Shown here: positions 10,718 through 20,019 of the stretch, in pieces
Numbering within the stretch: position 1 is the first letter of the stretch
How the letters are laid out: each line of letters starts with the position of its first letter
Assembly (NCBI GenBank): GCA_001599815.1
Contig: BCIA01000001.1
Location: 5,228,978-5,292,977, forward strand
DNA: 64,000 nt
Reading direction: 5' to 3'
Source of the DNA: Furcasterigmium furcatum
Taxonomy: Eukaryota; Ascomycota; Sordariomycetes; Glomerellales; Plectosphaerellaceae
The notes under the pieces: generated by a model
Told to the model about the DNA's origin: nothing
Seen by the model: the letters and a program-made list of their open reading frames with translations, nothing else
The model's database searches: none
Program-made: the position numbers and the translations under genes

Positions 10718-11687
10718 TTATGCTTCGCAGACCTGGAGCTGATGCTTCTCCGCCGCGGCATACCATATAGCCGCCTCAATGATCCTGCACACAATCTGCA
10801 ATTCTTGGTCATCTGTCCAGCCAGTCAGTCAACTTGATTCTCATCGATTCAACCTGAATCTCGCCGGGCTTACCTCTCGGAGCATACACCATCAGAAACT
10901 CCTCCGGCACGGGCATCGCCCCGAACCAGCCCTTGCGGGCAAGCGGGTGCCTCTGGCCCCATCCCTTCCGCAAGACCTCACCGATGTCCTCGGCGTGCAG
11001 GCACAGGTGCAGCGAGTGGTCCGAGTCATGAACGTGGCACACCTCGCCGTTGCAGGTCACGTTGACCGGGTGACGGGCGAAGAGGCCGAGGCCGTGCTTC
11101 TCCAGGCACGAGCGGGCCGTGCCGAAGCGATTGGGGTACGAGAGGGCGAGGGCCTCGAGGGAGCGGCGGAGGGCGCGGTAGTGCTGCTTCGTGCCGTGCT
11201 GGTCGATCTGGCGCTGGGGGGCGATGCCTGCCACGATGGGACGGGGCCCGGGACGGTAGGGCAGAGGGGTTTGTGGGAGGATTCCGCGTTTCGGGAGCCG
11301 TTCCTGGTCCTTGGGTGAGGGAACTGGGGGTTTGAAGGGATCGCGGAGGGCCCAGAGACGGAGCCAGGCGATGCGGACATAGCCCTGAAAGGTGGACGGC
11401 GTGCCGCCAGGGCCAAGGCCAATGAAGTTGTTGTAGTCATTCTGGATGAGGAGGAGGAGTGGGACGAGGAGAATGAGGAGCTCGGCCACAGGAGGTTCAA
11501 AGAAGTGCACGAGAAGGACGAGGGTCACCGCCAGGGCCCAGATGGTAGCGCCATCGAGGGTGATGGAGATGGGCTTCTGCTCCAGAATGCAGACCGCTGC
11601 GACTTGCTCAATTTCAACATCCGCTATGGAGACTGAGCCATCAGGCTCATCGTGAAATTGTGGTTTGGTGCAGGTGGTTACTGACAT
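10718..11687 (-). CDS. Luciferase-like domain (DUF5519) membrane-anchored protein
   Basis: Exons 11687-10874 and 10812-10718 give 302 residues. Near residues 48-85 there are two adjacent hydrophobic segments (IWALAVTLVLLVHFF and AELLILLVPLLLLI), suggesting a hairpin or two membrane spans. The C-terminal domain has DSDHSLHLCLHAEDIGEVL, KGWGQRHPLA, PVPEEFLMVYAPRDDQEL and RIIEAAIWY, the recognisable pattern of the fungal luciferase-like DUF5519 family. No biochemical role is established for these proteins; the name reflects distant similarity and does not imply light emission. Exon 2 restores the family C-terminus; without splicing, the frame would read into an unrelated tail. The 61-nt intron has donor GTAAGC. 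Confidence 0.8.
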
Positions 11688-13303
11688 CGTGGTTGGCAGG
11701 GAGGCGTGTAAGTCCAGGACACCAGTTTGGCTTTGACTCTAGACCTGGAGGTTTGAGATGGCCCATCAATGCTGAAGTGTGGTCTCAAGACGCCTCGAAT
11801 GGGAAGAACAGGATTTCCAGCAAAGAACTGGCACCGCTCTGGGTTTATGTCCCATCGCGGCCTGTGTGTTCCTTGCGGGGTCGGGGCTGAGTTGGGCTGG
11901 AGGGACAAGGAGGCCCTGTGACGCCGATTTACGTCAAATGTCACTAGACCACGCGGAGTGGAGGATTTACCAGGGCCAGCAGTAGGTGCCGGCCAACTCA
12001 TCCGGCAGCCGGCCGAGTTGGAGACGGCGTGACGAGAGAGAGGGACAGGCACCGTACGGAAACTTGACTGGCCAAAGCAGACATCCGACGGATGTATTGG
12101 AGAAAAGCTTAGACTTGACCGTGAGGGGAACTTGGCCCTGGATTCACGGGCCCGGCGCACTGCAGCCGGATTTGTGTTTGACAATGAGTTATACGCGCAA
12201 CTTTTGCCAGTAAGCCTGCGGTCCGGGATCGTCAACAGGAGGATCTGGGAAACGGCAGCCATGTTGCCATCCTATCAACAGAGGTCAGCTGTGTGTGAGA
12301 TGACGTTGATTCGCTGGTACGGAAAGTTCGATTGGGCGCCCGCATCCGACACGGCACATCCAAGTCGGCCCTCGTGACAGGGCACCTCGACCGGTATGTG
12401 GAAGGTATTCGCGGTTCTAGTCGTGGCTTTGCGCCAAGTTGTTCGAGACTGCAGCGGATGCATTGTTCTTGCTGTCACGCTCCGGCGGTTGACCGCTATT
12501 CAGAAGCAGACAGCACAGCAGCACGGCCGGCTTGGCTAGCAACCCTGCATGAACTGGTATCTGTGGAACCACTGCAGGAGGCGGTCAAAACCCCCAGGCT
12601 GGATCAGAGAAGGTGGTCAGCAACACTTCCAAAGCCACTGAAGCAGGAGTAGATCGAGAGGATCATGACGTCGGATTGCCCATATCTGGCCGTGACATAA
12701 AGCTTGAAATGAAAGATCTCCCATAACCCTCCCAGAGAGGAAAATCCAAGTTATACGGATGCGACAGACCTACAGCCTCGTATTGCACCCGACAGTCCGT
12801 CCTGTCGATGAAGCCCGAAGACAGGGTCCGGAGGCGGCCCAACGCGCAGACAAGTCACGGTGGCATGGTGGGTCCATGCACCGGGGCGTCCGGGCGGGAC
12901 GCCGGGTTGTGGGGCGATAGGATTGGCTGAAAGGGGCCCGTTGCCCCAGACAACGGTCGCTCCCCGACTAAGGACCCTCACCCAATCAACATTGCCCACA
13001 TCAGGCTCCTCTGGGCATCTAATTATGCGATGAGACTGAGTTGACGTTCCCCATCTTTGCTTCGGCATCTCTCAACCGTGACCTTTCCAGCGTTGGGTTA
13101 AAGCCATTCCCACAATCCATCATCCTTAGACTTCGAGACTTGAGACACGCACGAGCTCTCATCACTCTGCATACATTCCTCTTTGCTGGCGATTCCAGCC
13201 ACCCCACGCAAAGGGCTGCTAGCCCATCACAGCATTCCACAGAGTATGGTTGACAATGCATTGTTCTAGAGCTATCAGTATACTGACACTCATCACCAGC
13301 CCG
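11688..13303. other. Intergenic region of 1.6 kb with no supported gene
   Basis: This lies between the starts of two divergent genes (DUF5519 minus and DUF3405 plus). Open frames of 60-190 codons on both strands look like chance frames. The sequence just upstream of 13304 ends in CATCACCAG and resembles an intron acceptor, so a 5' UTR intron for the DUF3405 gene is possible. Confidence 0.45.
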
Positions 13304-15871
13304 ATGGGCTTTCTCCCGAATCCCCTTCGGTCCCGCCAGGGACGAGGGCCCCGACTACCCCTCTACGAAAAGGTCAAGGAGCGCCTTTCAGACGACGAAG
13401 ACTACTATGCATCCTCAGACGACTCCGATGTCTACTCGGACGAGAGCGTACCCAGCAATGGCAGCTCCAGGCACACATCCTCCTCGCGGTCGAGCGCAGC
13501 AATGATGCTGCCGAAGAAGGCACCCATGACCATCCGCCGCTCGACAAAACCATACTTCTACAGGCTTCCAAACAAAATCGTCCGGTACCTCTGCCTCGGC
13601 CTGGGCCTGTTCATCGTCCTCATGATCATGACCTTGGTGCGGGCCAGCCAGTACGAGAACAAGAGGCTGCAAGAGGGCAAGATCGAGAAGGCGCCCGACC
13701 CGCCGCCGGTCTGGGAGCAGTTCGATTTCCTGACAAGGTATTACGGAGGCATCAGGAATCTGGTGCCCCTGTCCCAGAATGTGCCGCAGTATCCCCGCGA
13801 CAAGGATGAGGTCCCCGTCTCAGAGCTCGACATCGACACTTCCGTCAACAAGACCTCGGAAGATGGCGTCGACGATGCCGTCCGTCGGGCTCTCGCTGAC
13901 AGCAAGGCCTTCTTCGACCACCCGCAGTCCGTCTTCAAGCAGAGACACGAGAAGATTCACGAGTGCTTCCTGGACAGGAACAACAAGCACGCTGTTCCCG
14001 CCGTTCGCTACTACGAGGGCCGACCAAAGGGTTTCCCTGACCATGTGCTGGGCTCCTATGACCTCCTGGATCTTCCCGAGGATATCTGCTACGAGCGTTA
14101 CGGCAGATACGGCCCTTACGGCTTTGGCTATTCTCTGCGCACCGGTGGCCTCGGCGTCGGCGAGCACGGCGAGAAGGAGGGGGCGTCCGCCGTTTGGGAG
14201 GACGTGGACAAGGTTGACTGGCGCAAGGTTGACTGGGCTGATGCCCAGCGCCGATGCTACCAGTCGAACGCGGCTCGTTACAAGGAACTGCCCTCCAAGA
14301 TGGAGACCTCGCATGGCTTCTACATCAGCGATGAGAGTGAGCATGTGCCCGTCGCCGCTCCGCCCCTCGAGGAGGACGAGGCCACGATCAACGCAACAAA
14401 CAAGGCTGCTCGGTCCGAGGAGGCAGAATCCAAGCTGCCTCGTACGGCAGTCGTCATCCGCGCCTGGGATGAGTACCTCTTCCGTGCCGACGACATCATG
14501 AATATCCGCTCTATCATCACCGAACTGTCTCTCGCTTCGGGTGGACGCTACGATGTCCACCTGCTGGTGCAGGTCAAGAACGATGCGGCTTATCCCATTT
14601 GGGCGGACAATGAGGAGTATGAGCGCCGCATCAACGAGACTATCCCCGAAGAGTTCAGGGGTCTTGTCACTCTCTGGACCGAGACACAGATGCTCTCCCT
14701 CTACCAGGGCATGCACGACCTCTTCGCCCGCGGCCCCGACCTGCCCGTCCACGGCGTGTACCGTGGCCTTTCCATGGCGATGCAGTACTTTGCGTACCAG
14801 CACCCCGAGTACGAATACTACTGGTCATGGGAGATGGACATCCGCTACACAGGCCACCACTACGACCTCTTCTCCAAGCTGGAGGACTGGGCCCGCGAGC
14901 AGCCCCGCAAGGGTCTCTGGGAGCGCAGTTCCAGGTTCTACCTCCCCAATGTCCACGGCACGTGGGAGGACTTCCGCCAGATGTCCCGCATCCAAACCGA
15001 GATGGGCGTCACAACCGCCGACAACATGTGGGACAGCATCCCCGGCCGCAACGGCAAGGCCTCGGACAACAGCGACCGGGGCAGCAAGCCCATCTGGGGC
15101 CCTGAGCGGCCCTCGGACGAGGACGACCTGTACAAGGCCGAGGAGGACCCCCAACCACCCACGGGCTACGAGAAGGACAAGTACGAATGGGGCGTGGGCG
15201 AGGAGGCCGACCTCATCTCGCTCAACCCCATCTTCGACCCCGAGGGCACGACCTGGATGCTGGCCGACGACATCACGGGGTACAACAAGAACGACCGGTC
15301 GAAGGCCCTGCCGCCGCGGCGCGCGCACATCGTCACGGCGTCGCGCCTCTCGCGCCGCCTGCTGCTGACGATGCACCACGAGACGGCGCACAAGAAGCAC
15401 TTCGCCTTCCCCGAGATGTGGCCTGCGACGGTGGCGCTGCACCACGGGTACAAGGCCGTGTTCGCGCCGCACCCGCAGTTCGTGGACCGCGAGTGGCCGA
15501 CCGAGTACTTCGGCGCCGTGCTCAACGCGGGCAAGAACGGCGCGAGCGGCGGCTCGCGCAGCTCCGTGTTCGGCCAGCGCGAGCATAACCTCCGCGGGCT
15601 GACGTGGTTCTACAACTCGGGCTTCGGGCCGAACCTGTACAAGCGCTGGCTGGGGCTGAAGGTGAACAATGACGGCGGGGAGGAGTTTGAGCTTCAAGAA
15701 GACGAGAGCAGGGACGATTCGACCGTCGGGAAAATGCGTGGAGGAGAGGGCAGGATGTGTCTGCCGCCGATGCTGATTCACCCCGTCAAGGACGTGGAGC
15801 TGCCGGTGGAGGGAACGAAGCAGGCGAGTGAGACGGATCATGAGGTTCCCACGTCGGACCCGAATGCATAG
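13304..15871 (+). CDS. DUF3405 family type II membrane protein
   Basis: A single exon of 855 codons starting MGFLPNPLRSRQGRGPRLPL. An acidic/Ser-rich cytosolic tail (DDEDYYASSDDSDVYSDE) precedes one membrane segment at about residues 92-112 (YLCLGLGLFIVLMIMTLV), then a large lumenal domain. This contains TAVVIRAWDEYLFRADDIMN, YDVHLLVQVKNDAAYPIWAD, YEYYWSWEMDIRYTGHHYDL and EMWPATVALHHGYKAVFAPH, the conserved core of fungal DUF3405 proteins. Topology and an acidic WEMD-type motif suggest a Golgi glycosyltransferase-like enzyme, but that is inference. The frame extends 18 codons upstream to ATG 13250; I prefer 13304 because the upstream addition looks non-coding and follows a possible acceptor. 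Confidence 0.85.
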   Translation: MGFLPNPLRSRQGRGPRLPLYEKVKERLSDDEDYYASSDDSDVYSDESVPSNGSSRHTSSSRSSAAMMLPKKAPMTIRRSTKPYFYRLPNKIVRYLCLGLGLFIVLMIMTLVRASQYENKRLQEGKIEKAPDPPPVWEQFDFLTRYYGGIRNLVPLSQNVPQYPRDKDEVPVSELDIDTSVNKTSEDGVDDAVRRALADSKAFFDHPQSVFKQRHEKIHECFLDRNNKHAVPAVRYYEGRPKGFPDHVLGSYDLLDLPEDICYERYGRYGPYGFGYSLRTGGLGVGEHGEKEGASAVWEDVDKVDWRKVDWADAQRRCYQSNAARYKELPSKMETSHGFYISDESEHVPVAAPPLEEDEATINATNKAARSEEAESKLPRTAVVIRAWDEYLFRADDIMNIRSIITELSLASGGRYDVHLLVQVKNDAAYPIWADNEEYERRINETIPEEFRGLVTLWTETQMLSLYQGMHDLFARGPDLPVHGVYRGLSMAMQYFAYQHPEYEYYWSWEMDIRYTGHHYDLFSKLEDWAREQPRKGLWERSSRFYLPNVHGTWEDFRQMSRIQTEMGVTTADNMWDSIPGRNGKASDNSDRGSKPIWGPERPSDEDDLYKAEEDPQPPTGYEKDKYEWGVGEEADLISLNPIFDPEGTTWMLADDITGYNKNDRSKALPPRRAHIVTASRLSRRLLLTMHHETAHKKHFAFPEMWPATVALHHGYKAVFAPHPQFVDREWPTEYFGAVLNAGKNGASGGSRSSVFGQREHNLRGLTWFYNSGFGPNLYKRWLGLKVNNDGGEEFELQEDESRDDSTVGKMRGGEGRMCLPPMLIHPVKDVELPVEGTKQASETDHEVPTSDPNA

Positions 15872-16311
15872 ATGTACGTGATTGGGCTTTTGGGCGGCGT
15901 TCTGGAGTTAGCTGGGCTATGTCGGATGACCCTTAGCCAGATGATGTTACCATATGATGGACGTCGGGATAGATTCATTTCTGGCGCAGGATAATGCTCA
16001 TGGCGAGTTGATTATGGCATCTCTTTCAGCGTATTGCGTTTTGCAAAGTCCGTGATGAATTGTAACACTCATAAGTCCCAATGGCCATATACCAGGGCTG
16101 CCTGTGCGAAGCGCCGTGGCCGAATATTCACCCCTTTTATTCATGGCATCAACCACCCCGTGGCAGCGCCTTGCTTACTTATTTCTATGCCGAATAGTGC
16201 GCCGTGGCCACGATTTCGGAATACAGGGTAATGAGAGATTCGTAACGCATATGCTTCGAGGGGATCCGTCGCTCTCCTAACCCACCCCCTTTCACCAAGC
16301 CGTTCTACGCC
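15872..16311. other. Convergent 3' region
   Basis: The DUF3405 gene and EMP24 end toward each other across this 440-bp stretch. I see no gene, RNA or repeat. Confidence 0.5.
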
Positions 16312-17061
16312 CTACACCACCCTCTTGACCTCGAAGAACCGGCGCAGCCACCAGACCTGGAAGAATGCCTCGCCGACGACAAGGCTGATGACGAAGATGT
16401 TCCACCACTTGACGCGGGAGTTTGTGCTCTCGGCGGTGTTGCGGTGGGTGCGCTCGCGGATGACAATGTAAGACTGCTCGTCCTTGACCTGGGCCAGCAG
16501 TTCGGACATGCGGCGGACTGGGAGAAATTAGGGCCCGTGACAACAAGACAGGGCTGGGATGCGGCAATAACTCACCCTCCTTCTCGAGAGGATCGCCGGG
16601 GACGTCGCCCTCGCTGACGTAGACAATGCCGTGGACGTTGAAGGAGACCTCCTTGGTGTTGGCGCCCCAGTGCTCGTTGCCGAAGCAGTATGTGTACTTT
16701 CCGTCGTGCTTCGCGTTGAAGGAGTAGTCGCCGTTGCTGATGCTCTTGTCGTTGATCTCGTAGCCGCCGCGGGGGTTCTGGATCTGTCCGGAGGTTAGCC
16801 CATCTCTGGCTGGATATTCACACGCGACACCCGCGGACGGGCTGCCACGGCCAGGGCACGCACCCAGAAGTCGATCTCGATGTTGCCCGAGCTGCCGAAT
16901 TCCCTGTCGCCGACCTGGAAGGTGACGGTCATACGGTCGTCGCGCTTGAGGGTCTCGTGGAAGCACTCGCGGCCGTGGGCCGGGAGGTTGATGTTGTGGG
17001 CGACAGCGGACTGGAAGAGGCCAGCTGCCAGGAGCAGCTTGCCGAAGGAGGAGAAGAACAT
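16312..17061 (-). CDS. EMP24: p24 family cargo receptor Emp24
   Basis: Exons 17061-16864, 16783-16576 and 16517-16312 give 203 residues. A signal peptide (FGKLLLAAGLFQSAVA) is followed by the GOLD domain starting HNINLPAHGRECFHE, with paired cysteines (GRECF and YTYCFGNEH). Then come a coiled-coil stretch with the family signature DEQSYIVIRERTHRNTAEST, a membrane span (WWNIFVISLVVGEAFFQVWW) and a short tail LRRFFEVKRVV with the FF and basic sorting signals. Emp24 cycles between ER and Golgi and, with other p24 proteins, loads GPI-anchored cargo into COPII vesicles. It is transcribed divergently from ARF1, whose GTPase drives COPI coat assembly on p24 tails. Confidence 0.95.
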
Positions 17062-18313
17062 GTCGGGGTGTTGTCCTTTTGGCTGGATGAAGCCGTCACG
17101 GGTGCCTGGGACGGGGGCAACGGAGCTAGCTGTCAATTGGTGGCGTAGGTGTGGTGAAAGGAGCGACAAAGCATCAAGCTTGAAGCTCACACGTCGAGGC
17201 TTCGGTATCAAGGAAAGATGTGGTCCTTCTCCCTCCCCTGTCTGGACACCTTTGCAACGAGGCTGGCCCCAAAAGGGCCTAGCGCCCCGAGTCGTCCATC
17301 GAGGTGGTCTGGGCCGAAGCTTTCCCGTTGGGGGTCGCGGGTACCTGAACTCGACCAACAGACACGTGAAAGGTACCTCCTGGAGGGGGTTTAGCGCAGG
17401 TGCAACGGCTGTACCTCTGAGACGGGACCAGGCAAGGTCGTGGTACCCAGGCCCCTCCCTCCCGCCTTTTTTGTGCATTCTGTTCTGTGCAGTGCGATCC
17501 AGGCCCATATTTTTTTCGAGAGGCCCCTGGTCGTCAAGGTTGTTAGTGTTTCGAGGGCAACCGGCGCCATCTAGTAACAGCCCTTACGCAATCCAGTCCC
17601 CCCAATCTCCATCGGCCAGCCTCCCGTCTCCTCTGGTTGTCCCCCGTCTGCGTCTGTCCATTGTCGCCGCCGTCCTTTCTTCACCGACAACGCACGTCGA
17701 CCAATTCCCACGATAAGCTCCATCGAGTCAACATCCCGCCGCTCACTGCTGTCGGGGACACCTTGCGAAGCGTAAGTCGCCGCTCTCCATTTCTATCGAA
17801 GCAATTACTCGCTCTCCCCTCCCTCGACCGCCCGCCCGCTCCCCTTCCTTCACTCCTGGCGCGTGCCCGATTTGCAACGAGGCTCTTCCTGGCATCTCGT
17901 CCCTCCCGTTCATCGCACCTCCTCACCATCATCATCATCATCATCCATAATCCCACTCGCCGCCGCCTTGCGTCCGTTGCGCGTACCCAGCCTCGTCCCA
18001 GGCGCCCTCTGACCCTGCCGTTGCCGTTCCGGACAATCTGTTCTCTCCCCCTGGGCCATCCCGGGATCTTGATCTGATCCCAACCCTCGTTGCCTGGACC
18101 ATCCTCGTCAGCGGCCTCCAATCTGTCCTTTTCTTCAACGGCATCATCCATCGCCAACATCGTCGTCCACCACTACCCGCCGTTCCCCACGACGTATAAA
18201 GCCTGCAGCTGGGACATTGCGCTTACCGTGTTCGTCTTCCGCAGATTTCTACCTCCTTACCTTACCGTCGACTCTCCTAGCTCCCGCCGTCACCGACGCA
18301 CACAACCGCAAAG
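17062..18313. promoter_or_regulatory. Divergent EMP24/ARF1 promoter and long ARF1 leader
   Basis: This 1.25-kb stretch is pyrimidine-rich on the plus strand toward ARF1 and contains a CAT microsatellite (about 17926-17946). A TATAAA lies at about 18195. A possible 5' UTR intron runs from GTAAGT at 17772 to GCAG at 18244 with CTTAC at 18222. The TATA box would lie inside that intron, so both cannot serve the same transcript. No coding gene is supported. Confidence 0.45.
17926..17946. repeat. CAT/ATC trinucleotide microsatellite
   Basis: Uninterrupted ATC units lie in the ARF1 upstream region, probably in the leader or its intron. Short and probably length-polymorphic. Confidence 0.8.
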
Positions 18314-19059
18314 ATGGGTCTCGCGTTCTCGAAGATCTTCGACAAGCTCTGGGGAAAGAAGGAGATGCGTATTCTGATGGTTGGTCTTGACGCCGCCGGA
18401 AAGACCACCATTCTCTACAAGCTGAAGCTCGGCGAAATCGTCACCACCATCCCCACCATCGGTACGACCTCCGCCCACCACGCGCGCGTCATCGCCTCTC
18501 TCTCTGATACACACGCTAACCCTCTACTAAGGCTTCAACGTTGAGACTGTCGAGTATAAAAATATTCAGTTCACCGTGTGGGATGTCGGTGGTCAGGACA
18601 AGATCCGTCCCCTCTGGAGGCACTACTTCCAGAACACCCAGGGCATCATCTTCGTCGTCGACTCCAACGATCGCGACCGTATCGTCGAGGCCCGCGAGGA
18701 GCTGCAGCGCATGCTGAACGAGGATGAGCTGCGGGACGCCATCCTCCTCGTCTTCGCCAACAAGCAGGATCTTCCCGTACGTTATTGCCGCACATTCCAT
18801 CTCTATCATCCCACCTGCTAACCCTGAACTCCCAGAACGCCATGAACGCTGCCGAGATCACAGATAAGCTCGGCCTCCACAGCCTGAGGCAACGCGCCTG
18901 GGTACGTTATCATGCCACTTTCTGCCTCGCATCGAGCTCACCTGCTGACCATCCCTCCCCCAACAGTACATCCAATCCACCTGCGCCACCTCCGGTGACG
19001 GTCTGTACGAGGGTCTCGAGTGGCTCGCCACCACCCTGCGCAAGGCAGGCCATCAGTAG
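18314..19059 (+). CDS. ARF1: ADP-ribosylation factor 1 (Arf1 small GTPase)
   Basis: Exons 18314-18461, 18532-18776, 18836-18901 and 18967-19059 give 183 residues. MGLAFSKIFDKLWGKKE shows the N-myristoylation Gly2 and amphipathic helix. G1 is GLDAAGKTT, switch I is IPTIGFNVETV, switch II is WDVGGQDKIRPLWRHYF, the base-binding motif is NKQDLP, and the C-terminus is SGDGLYEGLEWLATTLRK. Arf1 recruits COPI and other coats at the Golgi. Intron 1 falls right after the switch I Gly codon start. The first G of the protein and all nucleotide-binding residues are intact. Exon 3 is only 66 nt. Confidence 0.97.
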
Positions 19060-20019
19060 ACTATCACCCTCACCATCGCGCACGCAGACTGAAAAGAAGC
19101 CGCGCATGGAAGTCTCACGGCTTCTCCAGGCGGCGACATCCCTCGCACCCCGTTCATGGGCTCGGTTGTAATTGCAAGTTATCGGTTTTCACGAAACAGT
19201 CGAGTAGTCCCATAAACCATCGATCGCATTTCTCTCTCTATCTCTCTCTCTCTCCCTCCCGCGCGCGCTGCCATTGGCCCCCTCCTCACACACGCTCCCC
19301 CCTCCTCTCACGTCTGCCCGGCAATCAGCCCATGACGTGGTCCTCCCGTGAGCTGCTCGATGTTGGCCGACCCGGGTTTTGCTGCCCAATGCGGGGTCGA
19401 GTCCAGGGGCGAGAAACGCGTCTGCTCCGACAACCGTACAGAAATTCGGCACATCACTAAGAAGAAGATTGGTTTGGAGGAAAGTACCGGGGGAAAAAAA
19501 TCTGGCGGGCGTCGTCTTTACTTGGACCGGGGTTCATGTGTGTACACTTTTGCCCAGTCAGTGATTCAAGTTGTGCTTTGCGCGAAGAGAGCGTTGTGAT
19601 GCTGTGAGTGCCCATTCTCAAGATGCCTAGCTTTCAGTATGTGGTCGAGTGCGTAGCCGATTTCTCGATGATTCAGTCTCGCAGTCTAGAAGACGCAGAA
19701 CTGGGCCGCTACGATGAGGCAGCTACATACTAGTGAACATGTGTCCAGGCCGCATGACCCAATTCTGACATTGCCACCTACGTCCGTTGATCGAGCCGAG
19801 AACTTGAAAAAGTGGTGTTCCATCGTAGGCCCGGGCGGGCATGTCATCAGACACTAGACCGACTACGAAGGCGTCAAAAGAAAAGAGTGGTATCTTCATT
19901 AGGCAGAGTCATGATATAATACAACAACTATTATACAATCTTGGTACAGATCTCACTTCCATCCTCTTCCAAGCAACTGTTTGAAGGCCAGCAATGTAAG
20001 CCAAACAGGCAGACCAAGA
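19060..20019. other. Convergent 3' region between ARF1 and HSP78
   Basis: About 960 bases lie between two convergent stops. It holds a CT microsatellite near 19231-19256 and a purine-rich stretch with a poly-A run near 19494. Short frames here show no protein character. Confidence 0.5.
19231..19256. repeat. CT dinucleotide microsatellite
   Basis: A TC/CT repeat interrupted once by TATC lies in the ARF1 3' flank. Confidence 0.75.

Noticed and set aside
11678..12262. Minus-strand frame of 194 codons overlapping the start of the DUF5519 gene
   Set aside because: It reads through that gene's promoter and has no protein-like features.
13250..13303. Earlier ATG for the DUF3405 protein
   Set aside because: The added residues are unlike the rest and the ATG at 13304 follows an acceptor-like CACCAG; kept only as an alternative.
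13820..14803. Minus-strand open frame of 327 codons and another at 14825-15841
   Set aside because: Both mirror the DUF3405 gene; frame patterns follow its codon bias.
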